41,156 nucleotides of DNA from Opitutaceae bacterium (GTDB taxonomy: Bacteria > Verrucomicrobiota > Verrucomicrobiia > Opitutales > Coraliomargaritaceae). How positions within the stretch are numbered: the stretch's first letter is position 1; each line of letters begins with the position of its first letter. Both the position numbers and the translations under genes were made by a program. The notes under the pieces are model-generated. The model saw only the letters and a program-made list of their open reading frames with translations. It was not told where the DNA came from and searched no databases. The stretch is taken from the NCBI GenBank assembly GCA_009886465.1, contig QXZH01000108.1, positions 1 through 41,156 on the forward strand, read 5' to 3'. Shown in pieces: positions 7,626-16,962 of this stretch.

Positions 7626-9572
7626 GTGGACTATCGCACTATGCTCACCGTTTCTCAGATTAGTAAAGGCTTCGGCCAAAAAACACTTTTTACCGATATT
7701 TCGCTACGCTTATTACGCGGCGAGCGCATCGGCTTAGTCGGCCCTAATGGTGCGGGTAAGACGTCGCTCTTCTCTATCATAATGGGCGATATGGAGGCTG
7801 ACTGCGGCGAGATCGAACTGGAACGCGACACACGAATAGGCTTTCTGCCACAAGAAAGCGCTCCGGCGGGAGACGAAACCGTAGCAGAACTGGCGACCTC
7901 GATTAGCCCAGAGTTTACCAAAATTTACAAGTCGCTGCGCGAGTGTCCCGACCCCGATTCAATAGAGCGGATTGAAGCGATTGAGCGCTTTATTGAGCTA
8001 GACGGATACAATCTAGAAGCAAAAGCCAAGCGTATCCTAGCAGGGCTAGCCTTTCGGCACGAAGACTACGACATGCCTGCTAAGACCTTGAGTGGAGGCT
8101 GGATCATGCGGGCGCACCTAGCCCGCCTACTCGTGATGGAACCCGACCTGCTCATGCTCGACGAACCGACCAATCACTTGGACCTTGAGACGCTTGTTTG
8201 GTTTCAAAATCAGCTCAAGCGCTACTCCGGCGCGATCCTGACGATTTCGCACGACCGCGAGTTTCTCAATGCCATCTGCGACGGTATTGTGGAGATCGCC
8301 CACAACAAATTGCATCGCTACGTCGGCAATTACGAAAAATACCTTAAAGAAAAGGCCGAGCGCGAAGCGCAACATCTAGCAGCCTATAACAATCAACAAC
8401 GTGAAATCGCCCATCTGGAAGATTTCGTGCGTCGCTTCCGCGCCAAAGCCAGCAAGGCGACACAAGCGCAGGCTCGACTCAAGCAATTAGAGAAAATGGA
8501 GCGCATTGCGCCACCTGAGAGTGCCGCTGACACCATCCACTTTAAGTTTCCCCAACCGCAACGCAGTGGTCAGCGTATCGTTACGCTTAATCATGTGAAG
8601 CAGGCCTATGGGGAACACGTCGTCTACGAAGACCTCAACATAGAGGTCGAAAAGAAACAACGCATCGTCCTGGTTGGCCCCAACGGTGCAGGTAAATCGA
8701 CATTGCTCAAAATAATAGCCGAGATCATCCCAATCGAAGCTGGCACGCGCGAATTAGGTCATAATGTAAGCGTAGGCTACTTTTCGCAGCAGCGAGTCGA
8801 AGTGCTCAACCTGGAGCGCAGCGTGCTCGACGAAGCGATGGATCGGACCTCGGGCACAGGCGAGCAGAGCGTGCGCAGTATCTTAGGCGCCTTCCTCTTT
8901 CGCGGAGATGATGTTTTTAAGAAGGTCAAAGTATTGAGCGGTGGCGAGAAGAGCCGACTGGCACTGGTCAAACTACTGTTGGCTCCGCCTAACTTCCTCC
9001 TACTTGACGAACCCACCACCCACCTCGATATGCCGAGTATCGACGCGCTGATCAGTGCCCTCAAGGACTACACAGGCACTCTCATCTTCGTGAGTCACGA
9101 CGTACACTTTATCCGCGCGATTGCCGAGAGCACGACGCAAATACAAGCCGGCAAAGTTACGCATTATTCGGGTAACTACGATTACTACTTGCGTAAGTCG
9201 GGTGCCGAGTCCGAGCAGAGTGGCCTAATCGCTGGGCTGAAAAATGCTCGTCCGGACGGTGCGCCCACATCCCAAGGCAAGCACCAGAGTGTGAGTGCCA
9301 AAGAACGCCGCCGGATCGCAGCCGAAGAGCGTAAATCTGCCAGCAAGGCGCGCAAGCAAATCGAAAACCGAATCGCAAAAGCCGAGGTAGACATACTCAA
9401 GCTCGAAATCGAACAAACCGAGCTTTCCAAACAACTCGAGGATCCGAGCGCCTATACGGACTCCGAGGCGGCCAAAGATCTCAATATTAGGGCTGCCCGT
9501 ATCGCTAAATATTTAGAAGAGAAAAACTATGAGTGGGATCTGGCAACCGAGGAACTAAGTAAGCTAGATTAA
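7626..9572 (+). CDS. ABC-F family ATP-binding protein (start probably 7641)
   Basis: Two NBDs: GPNGAGKTSL/LSGGWIMRAHLARLL/LLMLDEPTNHLD and GPNGAGKSTL/LSGGEKSRLALVKLL/LLLDEPTTHLD; no TM domain; C-terminal coiled coil. Confidence 0.93.
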   Translation: MDYRTMLTVSQISKGFGQKTLFTDISLRLLRGERIGLVGPNGAGKTSLFSIIMGDMEADCGEIELERDTRIGFLPQESAPAGDETVAELATSISPEFTKIYKSLRECPDPDSIERIEAIERFIELDGYNLEAKAKRILAGLAFRHEDYDMPAKTLSGGWIMRAHLARLLVMEPDLLMLDEPTNHLDLETLVWFQNQLKRYSGAILTISHDREFLNAICDGIVEIAHNKLHRYVGNYEKYLKEKAEREAQHLAAYNNQQREIAHLEDFVRRFRAKASKATQAQARLKQLEKMERIAPPESAADTIHFKFPQPQRSGQRIVTLNHVKQAYGEHVVYEDLNIEVEKKQRIVLVGPNGAGKSTLLKIIAEIIPIEAGTRELGHNVSVGYFSQQRVEVLNLERSVLDEAMDRTSGTGEQSVRSILGAFLFRGDDVFKKVKVLSGGEKSRLALVKLLLAPPNFLLLDEPTTHLDMPSIDALISALKDYTGTLIFVSHDVHFIRAIAESTTQIQAGKVTHYSGNYDYYLRKSGAESEQSGLIAGLKNARPDGAPTSQGKHQSVSAKERRRIAAEERKSASKARKQIENRIAKAEVDILKLEIEQTELSKQLEDPSAYTDSEAAKDLNIRAARIAKYLEEKNYEWDLATEELSKLD

Positions 9573-9666
9573 CTAGTAGAGAGGAGAAACTTTGAATTTC
9601 GCTTTACAAGCCGCTCGTTAATGCGAAGTTTTTCTACCCCCCCACGAACATTCTCCCCGTCCATCT

Positions 9667-12600
9667 GTGATGTTGTCTAGATCTACTTTAAAAAGTTTAC
9701 TCACCGCCTCTTTAATCATCTGCTCATTTCAGATTTCTAATGCACAGAATGATGCTGGTCAACTAGGCTTCACCGCACTACAAGGCCAAGCCAATACGCT
9801 GGTCGAAGAAGGCAAACTTATCGAGGCCTTGCCTCTGCTCAAAGAGTTAGTCAAGCGCGTCGAAGCCTCTGATAACTCGGAAATCAAACTCGACTTTCCC
9901 ATATTCCTTATTGGAACTGGCCATATCCAGCAATATGTTGCTTCGGAACAAACGAATGAGTTAAGCGAAGCCCTCCGCTGGTATGATAGGTTAGAAAAGG
10001 AGTTCCCAAACTCACCTAAGATCAAGGACATGCTATTTAAAAGGATCGACGTTTTACGGGCTCTCAGCAAGAGCAATGAAGCGATTGACCTGATGCAAAA
10101 AATCCTTTCAGGCGGCTATAGAAATGTGCGCCTGAACCTAAGTGAGCAAACTAAGCTGCTCAAGGATCTCACCCAAATCTACTACAGCACGGGGCAACTA
10201 TCCGCTGGTCTGCCCTACTTTGGTCAACTCTTTGAAATCGCTCGCGACTCTGAAGATCAAGCTTTGGCTGCCGCTGCCAGCTTTGAGTCACTTTTTCAAG
10301 CCGAGCGGCTAGACGACGCACTCATTTTACTGCCTAGGCTGGCAAAGGAGTCAGCAGTTCGCTATCGCCCACGCCTCAATGTAGCCCTCCTAAAAGCAAG
10401 CGACAAGCTGGTCGAAGTAGGACGAGTCAATGATGCCGCTCTTACGCTGAACCTAATTAAAACGACCGACATCATGATCGAGTGGACCGAAGGTAAAATC
10501 GAGTCCAAGACAGCCCAAGTCGAACAACGAACCGCCCTAGGCAATTCATCAAGCGAATTCATTGAACGCCTCCAACAGGAGATAACCACACTCGAAGCTA
10601 ATCTAGAGCAACTGCGCAAACTACCAACACTGCGCAACGAATTGCTCGTCCGCCGCGCCCGTAACTACACTAAGACAGCACGGCGCTACGAAGCCTTCTG
10701 GATGTTCCACGATCTGATGGAGGAAAATCCCGATGATGATCAAGCAGAATTCTACCACTTCGCTACTTTCTCCAATGCCCTCCAAATCGCCAAAACTGGG
10801 ACCGCAATCGAAGTAGGCAGAGCCTATCGCAGCAAATTCCCAAATGGTGACTTCTACTCGGATGTGAGTGGTGCACTCGCCGTCGAACTCCAAAAGACTG
10901 GGCAAAACGAAGAGTTCTTAGCGCTCGCAGTCGACTTTTTAGGTAGTCGCCCTCTCGACGCAGTGTCTCGTAGCCTTTTCGCACAGTGGGCGACTTACCT
11001 TATCGAGCAACAACGCTACACCGAACTGATCACGCAAGCTGGCGAGTGGTACAACGCACACAGCAATGCGATCTACGAAGACGGCATCTTCTACTGGGGC
11101 GGTCTAGCAGAACTCCAAATAAGTCAGTTCGATGACGCTGTCGGCAGCTTTTCACGCTTAGTCGATCGATATCCGACTAGTGTTTATGCTGAAGACGGCT
11201 TACTACGCAAAGGTGCCGCCCTATTTTATGCGCAGCGATTTGAGGAATCTCGAGATGTGCTCTACGCCTATGTAGAGAAATACCCAAGAGGCAACGCTCT
11301 CGACCAAGCCTACTTCTTCCTCGGAGAAGTCGAATACCTCGCGGGTGACCTTGAGCTAGCTCTGGATCACTTCCGCAATGCTGACAGTATCACGACTCTC
11401 CAAGATGTTCACAACGGCGCAGCCTTCCGGATCGGCACAGTGCTCGAAGAGCTCGGTCGCTATAAAGAAATGGCCGCGCACTTTGAGGCTTACATTAAAC
11501 GATTTGGCGAAAAGGCTGATCTGACCCGAGCTGTCTTACAACTCGGATTAGCCTTTGAATATTTGATGCGCCCAGTGGACATGCTTTCTCTCTACCGCGA
11601 AAACATCGAAATTTACGCCACGAACCCAAATAACGAGGGCGTTGACGCGCTAATCGAAGGCTACGCTGAGAAATATAATAAAAATAAGATTATATTGACT
11701 CGCACCGTGGCCTTCTTTGACCGCATGGAAAGCGATCTGGACTTCCGCACAAAAATCATCACTGACCGTGGCTTCCTTTTTGAGCATTTTTACGTCAATC
11801 CAGACATTGATCAACCCCTCTACAATAAACTGCGTCGCGATCCAGCCTTTACTGACGCACTAGTACAAGACATGTCGCCGATCCAAGACTACATGACTCC
11901 CTACCGTTCACAACTGAAGGCCTATCCTAGCGAGATGCCCCAGGATTATTTCAAAGATCAATTGGAAAAGGCGCGTGAGGCTGACGATGTCATTGCAGAG
12001 ACAAGGATGCTCATGGGCCTCTACCGACTAGATGTCCAAATCGACCCCAGGCAGCGCTACGATTCCACACTCCTCCAACAGCTCACACCTCGCGCCATTC
12101 TCTACGTTGCTGACTACGAGCGTGACAAGCGTCTGCTTTTTGCCGAAGAAGCTTGGAACCAGTTGCTCATTAATTACCCGACCGACGATGCGACTATTGT
12201 TGCCTTCATGCGCTTAGCTGATGTCACCGCGGAGAAGGCTGACCTCGCAGGCGCGCTTAACTACCTTGAACAAATTGTGACACAATTCCCGGGCTCACCC
12301 AAAATCCCTGCAGTCATGCTGCGCCAAGGCGAGCTACTAAGCGAAATGGGGCGCGCGAAAGATGCACGTGAAAAATACCAGTATATACTCCGCGTCCCAG
12401 AGTGGCGTGGTATACTGCATGCGCGAGCACTCTACCAAATTGGTGAGTCTCACATGGCGGAAGATGCTTACGCGAAAGCTCACGGTTTTTACGAGCGCAC
12501 CTTTCTCGGCTACCCACATCTCGCCGAATGGAGTGCGCGCGCCTACCTCGCCGACGCCAAAGCCTTGATCGGCATGGGCGAGAAGCAAGACGCGATTAAT

Positions 12601-12693
12601 ACTCTCAGCGAAGCGGTGGCAGAAATTTCCGCGACCGCTCCCGCTGACATCCTAAAATCGATCAAAGCCAAATTGAAGGAGCTCCAAGGATGA
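9667..12693 (+). CDS. Large secreted TPR-repeat protein (Tol/Exb-associated)
   Basis: Signal peptide MMLSRSTLKSLLTASLIICSFQISNAQ; repeated TPR-like units (e.g. YAEDGLLRKGAALFYAQRFEESRDVLYAYVEKYPRGNALDQAYFFLGEVEYLAGDLELALDHF). Confidence 0.85.
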   Translation: MMLSRSTLKSLLTASLIICSFQISNAQNDAGQLGFTALQGQANTLVEEGKLIEALPLLKELVKRVEASDNSEIKLDFPIFLIGTGHIQQYVASEQTNELSEALRWYDRLEKEFPNSPKIKDMLFKRIDVLRALSKSNEAIDLMQKILSGGYRNVRLNLSEQTKLLKDLTQIYYSTGQLSAGLPYFGQLFEIARDSEDQALAAAASFESLFQAERLDDALILLPRLAKESAVRYRPRLNVALLKASDKLVEVGRVNDAALTLNLIKTTDIMIEWTEGKIESKTAQVEQRTALGNSSSEFIERLQQEITTLEANLEQLRKLPTLRNELLVRRARNYTKTARRYEAFWMFHDLMEENPDDDQAEFYHFATFSNALQIAKTGTAIEVGRAYRSKFPNGDFYSDVSGALAVELQKTGQNEEFLALAVDFLGSRPLDAVSRSLFAQWATYLIEQQRYTELITQAGEWYNAHSNAIYEDGIFYWGGLAELQISQFDDAVGSFSRLVDRYPTSVYAEDGLLRKGAALFYAQRFEESRDVLYAYVEKYPRGNALDQAYFFLGEVEYLAGDLELALDHFRNADSITTLQDVHNGAAFRIGTVLEELGRYKEMAAHFEAYIKRFGEKADLTRAVLQLGLAFEYLMRPVDMLSLYRENIEIYATNPNNEGVDALIEGYAEKYNKNKIILTRTVAFFDRMESDLDFRTKIITDRGFLFEHFYVNPDIDQPLYNKLRRDPAFTDALVQDMSPIQDYMTPYRSQLKAYPSEMPQDYFKDQLEKAREADDVIAETRMLMGLYRLDVQIDPRQRYDSTLLQQLTPRAILYVADYERDKRLLFAEEAWNQLLINYPTDDATIVAFMRLADVTAEKADLAGALNYLEQIVTQFPGSPKIPAVMLRQGELLSEMGRAKDAREKYQYILRVPEWRGILHARALYQIGESHMAEDAYAKAHGFYERTFLGYPHLAEWSARAYLADAKALIGMGEKQDAINTLSEAVAEISATAPADILKSIKAKLKELQG

Positions 12694-13823
12694 ATTTATA
12701 CTCCACAAGATTCCGACCTACGATGATGAAGCGCATTTTAACTCTAGTTTTAGCGGCCGCTACTGCGCAGTCCTCAGCTACCGCGCAAGAAATCAATTCT
12801 TACTGGATTGAATACGGAAACGAGCCTGTCCTCATCCAGCAAAACAATAACGGCGCCGCGCAAACGCTAAAATTTGTTAGCTTTCAAGACGGGATGCTAG
12901 TCGCAGAGCTTGAAGGTGGCGTCGGTGAAATCTCACTCCCCGTGAGTGAATCGATGGTGCGGACACTACGTCTTGATAATTCAAGAATGCCCGAAATTGA
13001 ACGGATGATCCGCCGCGGAAACTTCACCTCTGCGCTCGACCTACTTCGCCCCAAATCGTACCCATTGATCAAATTCCATCAGGTCCCTGAGAGTTTTACT
13101 CAACTGCACGCACCGATTCGCTCCCTAATCAACACGCTCATTAAGGCTAAAGAATATAAGGAAGCCCACGACCTACTCAATCGTGTCCAGCTCGACAAAG
13201 TCGGTATCAAGTACAGCCAAAGTGCCATTGCACTCATGCGTGCCTACCTGAGGGACGGTGACTACGATAAGGTGGCTAAAATGACTGAAATCATTCCTGT
13301 AAAAGGTCAGTATGCAGTCAACATACGCCCAATCGTGGACGCAGCTGATGCCCTCCGCGCCGCCGGTAAATACGAATCTGTCATTCCCCTCTACCGCCAG
13401 ATCGAGACCGTCGTATCCGACGATGTAAAAAAGAACGTTCAAATGTGGCTTGCCTATTGCCTAGTGCTCGCCGACCGCGTCGATGAGGCCACCCCGATGA
13501 TCGAGGCACTCGAAGAGCCAGAACCCAACGAGCGCCTCTTCTCACTCTACAAACTACTTCAAGGTTCTCGCGCACACCGCGGTGAGAACTACGGGCAAGC
13601 ACTTGATGTGCTGACACGCGGCTTCGTTCGCGCGCAGACTTCGTATGACTGGGTTCCAGAGATGCTTTATCTGATCGGCGACTGCTATGCGCGCTCCGAG
13701 GATAAGCTCGCCGCTCGTAATGTTTGGACAGAGATTGCCATTCTCTATCCAGAATCGCCGTGGGCAAAGAGTGCCGAAAGCTCGCTTGCACAACTTCCAG
13801 AACCTGAACAAACTATAGAATAA
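12690..13823 (+). CDS. Secreted TPR-like protein (start may be 12723 or 12726, MMKRIL)
   Basis: ATGA overlap with the preceding ORF; signal-like MMKRILTLVLAAATAQSSATAQ; TPR-like C-terminal region. Confidence 0.8.
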   Translation: MNLYSTRFRPTMMKRILTLVLAAATAQSSATAQEINSYWIEYGNEPVLIQQNNNGAAQTLKFVSFQDGMLVAELEGGVGEISLPVSESMVRTLRLDNSRMPEIERMIRRGNFTSALDLLRPKSYPLIKFHQVPESFTQLHAPIRSLINTLIKAKEYKEAHDLLNRVQLDKVGIKYSQSAIALMRAYLRDGDYDKVAKMTEIIPVKGQYAVNIRPIVDAADALRAAGKYESVIPLYRQIETVVSDDVKKNVQMWLAYCLVLADRVDEATPMIEALEEPEPNERLFSLYKLLQGSRAHRGENYGQALDVLTRGFVRAQTSYDWVPEMLYLIGDCYARSEDKLAARNVWTEIAILYPESPWAKSAESSLAQLPEPEQTIE

Positions 13824-13876
13824 CAAATAAAAATCCATTTAAACGTCCCCAACTAACGCACTTTAAAATAAACATC

Positions 13877-14650
13877 ATGAATACATCAAAGCTACGCTTC
13901 CTTCCCGCTATCATCGTCATCGCACTGTTCACCCTCGCTACGCAGTGGGTGCTCACACAACCGCTCAGCGCTCAGGATACTGAGGTTGCAACCGAGGTCG
14001 TCGACGAATCCCAAGAAAAGTCACTCATCGACATGTATAAAGCTGGTGGCTGGGCAATGTATCCCCTCACTCTCCTTTCAATCGGTGGCTTCGGATTGAT
14101 TGTTTATAACTTCATGGCGGTCCGTCCCGAACCCATCCTCAACGCTGCTGCGACTGTCCAAATCGACGAAGCGCTTGCTGCGATTGACGTCGAAAAAGCC
14201 AAAACCATCTGTAAAGAAAATCCTTCGCCTGTCACAAACATCATCGAAGCGGGCATGAACCGTGTCGACGTCAACAACTATGACCCCGAGCAAGTCAAAG
14301 AAGCGATCGAAGAGTCTAGCTCCGAAGAGCTCGCAGGTCCTTTCGTTCTAATCAACTATCTGTCCGTGGTTGGTTCGCTCTCCCCCATGGTTGGGTTACT
14401 CGGAACCGTTTCTGGTATGGTCAAAGCCTTTAACGTCATCGAGGCTGAGGGTGCGGGTAGTGCTCAAGCGCTCGCGGGCAACATTTCGGAAGCTCTAATC
14501 ACTACCGCCACTGGCATGATCGTTGGTATTCCTGCCATGTTCTTCTTCTTCTTTTTCAAGAATCGCTACGGTAAGATCACTTCGCGTATTGGCCGCGTAG
14601 TTGGCGAGTTACAGTTTACACTTAACAAAGCGATCAAGAACCGCACCTAA
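13877..14650 (+). CDS. MotA/TolQ/ExbB proton channel family protein
   Basis: FVLINYLSVVGSLSPMVGLLGTVSGMVKAFNVIE...ISEALITTATGMIVGIPAMFFFFFFKNR typical of ExbB/TolQ. Confidence 0.93.
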   Translation: MNTSKLRFLPAIIVIALFTLATQWVLTQPLSAQDTEVATEVVDESQEKSLIDMYKAGGWAMYPLTLLSIGGFGLIVYNFMAVRPEPILNAAATVQIDEALAAIDVEKAKTICKENPSPVTNIIEAGMNRVDVNNYDPEQVKEAIEESSSEELAGPFVLINYLSVVGSLSPMVGLLGTVSGMVKAFNVIEAEGAGSAQALAGNISEALITTATGMIVGIPAMFFFFFFKNRYGKITSRIGRVVGELQFTLNKAIKNRT

Positions 14651-14679
14651 TCCCGTCCACTCTCGCACCCTAAACAGCT

Positions 14680-15084
14680 ATGGCTATGTGGACACCAGAA
14701 GAGGTTGACCCGGAGTTTGAACTGACTCCGATGATCGACGTCGTCTTCCTACTGATCGCGTTCTTCATGACGCTGATCAGTTTCATCAGCGCTGAACTGG
14801 TCGAATTGGAACTACCCGAAGCAGCCGAGGCCAGCATCCCTGAAGAACCGGGCGAACGCCAATACATATCAATCGATCGAGAGGGCCAGCTCTACTTTGG
14901 TGCCTCACCGATCACTGAAGAAGCTCTCACTTCCCGACTGATGGCACTCAAGGCTGAACTTCCTAGGCTCAAAGTTTTCCTACGTGCCGATTCAAATACC
15001 GCCCACCGCCATGTCAACCGCGTGATGAAAGCCACCGCCAAAGCTGGCATCTTCGACCTTATTTTCGCCTCAGCTAAAGACTAA
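14680..15084 (+). CDS. ExbD/TolR family biopolymer transport protein
   Basis: FELTPMIDVVFLLIAFFMTLISF; conserved TM Asp; ExbD C-terminal domain. Confidence 0.92.
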   Translation: MAMWTPEEVDPEFELTPMIDVVFLLIAFFMTLISFISAELVELELPEAAEASIPEEPGERQYISIDREGQLYFGASPITEEALTSRLMALKAELPRLKVFLRADSNTAHRHVNRVMKATAKAGIFDLIFASAKD

Positions 15085-15086
15085 TT

Positions 15087-15518
15087 ATGAAGGTCAGCAC
15101 CGTACTCGAATCCGAAGATAAAGTCGACATCACCCCGATGATCGACGTCGTCTTCTTGCTGCTCATTTATTTCATGTTCCTTCCGCTCCAGCAAGAGGCG
15201 GATATCGGTATCAAACTACCGAGTAATACTCCCCCCGCAGAGAATCTAGAACTGCCCAGTGAGCACATCGTTGAAATCTTCCCCAATGGTCTGATCCTAC
15301 TCAATGGAGCACCCATGGATGGCATCGACGATCGTAATATGGAGCGTCTCAGCACGACCTTGACTCGCCTCAAGCTATCCTCAGATCGGGCAGGTATCGA
15401 CACCGTAGTCAAAATCCAAGCCGATCCTGACTCCCCACACCAGCGTGCGATCGACGTGCTTAACGCATCCGCTCTTGCGGACATTACTAAAGTCTCATTT
15501 GCCTCCTACGCGGAGTAA
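15087..15518 (+). CDS. ExbD/TolR family biopolymer transport protein (second copy)
   Basis: VDITPMIDVVFLLLIYFMFLP; conserved TM Asp. Confidence 0.92.
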   Translation: MKVSTVLESEDKVDITPMIDVVFLLLIYFMFLPLQQEADIGIKLPSNTPPAENLELPSEHIVEIFPNGLILLNGAPMDGIDDRNMERLSTTLTRLKLSSDRAGIDTVVKIQADPDSPHQRAIDVLNASALADITKVSFASYAE

Positions 15519-15527
15519 GCTTATACT

Positions 15528-16910
15528 GTGATTTCCCCACAAAAAAAACGTAGGATTAATCCAATGCTGCTCAACGTCTTGTTGATTAGCGGTGGAGTCC
15601 ACGCAGTCGCTCTCTTCATTCTCGGTTCGATAACTGTTTATAAGTACATCATACCCGATGAGGCTCAGTTTGAAGAGCCCTCCACTGTGGTCGAAGAGCA
15701 ACCTCCCCCCGAGGTAAAGATCGAGATCAAGCAGCAACCCCCCAAGCAGCAAGCCATGCAAAGCCTACGCATGAAGCAGGTGGGCAACATTGCAGTGAGT
15801 GCAGTCGATGTGAATCTGCCCAATATGCAGGAATCCTTCACAGTCAGTGCTGGAATGGGTGGTTTCGGCAGCGGATCCCTGCTCGGCGGTACACGTGGAA
15901 CACTTGGTATCGGTATGTCCGACATTAGCGTCTTCGGTCTCAAGACTCGCGCAGAGCGTATCCTATTTGTCATCGATGCCAATAGTCAGATGTTGACCGA
16001 CACCAAAGGAGGCCTAAAGAGTTACAAAATTATTAAGGACGAAATCACCGACATGGTAGGTAACCTCTCTGCGGGCACCTTATTTAATGTCATGATGGCG
16101 GATAGGCGTAACAGTAAATTTTTTAAAAAGCAACTCGTCCCAGCTGGGCAGGAAGTTCACCAACAATTAATCCAATGGATAACTCCGATCAATGCGAATG
16201 CTCGAAACGCAGGCCTAGTCGAAGGCGCTAGAGATGTTCGACGTGAAAGGCTTGAGACCTTAAGCAATGAAGCCAGACATGAAGATATCCTCTGGTCTAA
16301 GCAACCAGGTAATGACACCGCCTTCATGACACAGCTTGCGATCGAGCAGGATGTGGATGCCATATTTTTCATCGCTGGCTACCACCGGGGCTTTGAGAGA
16401 GTTCGCCGCCGCTTAACAGAGCAGGAGGAAGCTGACTGGATTCGATTTTCCACAAGTCGCAAATATCAGGATCAACTAGCTGTGCACCAAAAAGAAGTGC
16501 CTATCATGCAGAATCGTATTGATTATGAGATGGCGAAAATCAACGAAGAGCGAAAGAAAAAAGGGCAGCCAGCCCGTGTCTTAAACTCTAGGTGGGGCAT
16601 CTATTCCGACTATAGAGAGCTTGGATTGGAATGGGAAACTGAGCACCCTGGCTGGCGACCAGACTACTTCCTCGAGTCACGTGAGATTGAAAAATACTTC
16701 AAGAACGTCGTTGATATCCTCTACACAAATAAGGGTAGCGAAAAGCCATCCGTGAACGTCATACTTTTTCTAGCGGGTGACGAGGAGATGCGTAAAGAGT
16801 GGGAAGACCAACTCGACGATTATACGGACTTTTTCCGAGGCAAATACCGCATCATTCGAGGTCTAGACGAAATCAACGAGGCCCGCAGTTCGTCCAACAT
16901 ACAGAACTGA
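15528..16910 (+). CDS. TonB-like N-terminus (TM + Pro-rich) with VWA-like domain
   Basis: TM LLNVLLISGGVHAVALFILGSITVYKYII, then EEPSTVVEEQPPPEVKIEIKQQPPKQQ, Gly-rich linker, then TRAERILFVIDANSQMLTD...VDAIFFIAGYHRGFE (VWA-like strands). Confidence 0.7.
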   Translation: MISPQKKRRINPMLLNVLLISGGVHAVALFILGSITVYKYIIPDEAQFEEPSTVVEEQPPPEVKIEIKQQPPKQQAMQSLRMKQVGNIAVSAVDVNLPNMQESFTVSAGMGGFGSGSLLGGTRGTLGIGMSDISVFGLKTRAERILFVIDANSQMLTDTKGGLKSYKIIKDEITDMVGNLSAGTLFNVMMADRRNSKFFKKQLVPAGQEVHQQLIQWITPINANARNAGLVEGARDVRRERLETLSNEARHEDILWSKQPGNDTAFMTQLAIEQDVDAIFFIAGYHRGFERVRRRLTEQEEADWIRFSTSRKYQDQLAVHQKEVPIMQNRIDYEMAKINEERKKKGQPARVLNSRWGIYSDYRELGLEWETEHPGWRPDYFLESREIEKYFKNVVDILYTNKGSEKPSVNVILFLAGDEEMRKEWEDQLDDYTDFFRGKYRIIRGLDEINEARSSSNIQN

Positions 16911-16962
16911 GCTTTGAGCTCACAAATTCTTTAAAAAGGCTGTCTATATGTGGGCAACCGAA

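Noticed and set aside
9157-9434. Three overlapping minus-strand ORFs within the ABC-F gene
   Set aside because: Antisense shadow frames of a well-supported CDS; no recognisable domains.
13381-13791. 136-aa minus-strand ORF in the second TPR gene
   Set aside because: Arg/Ser-rich antisense frame, typical shadow ORF.
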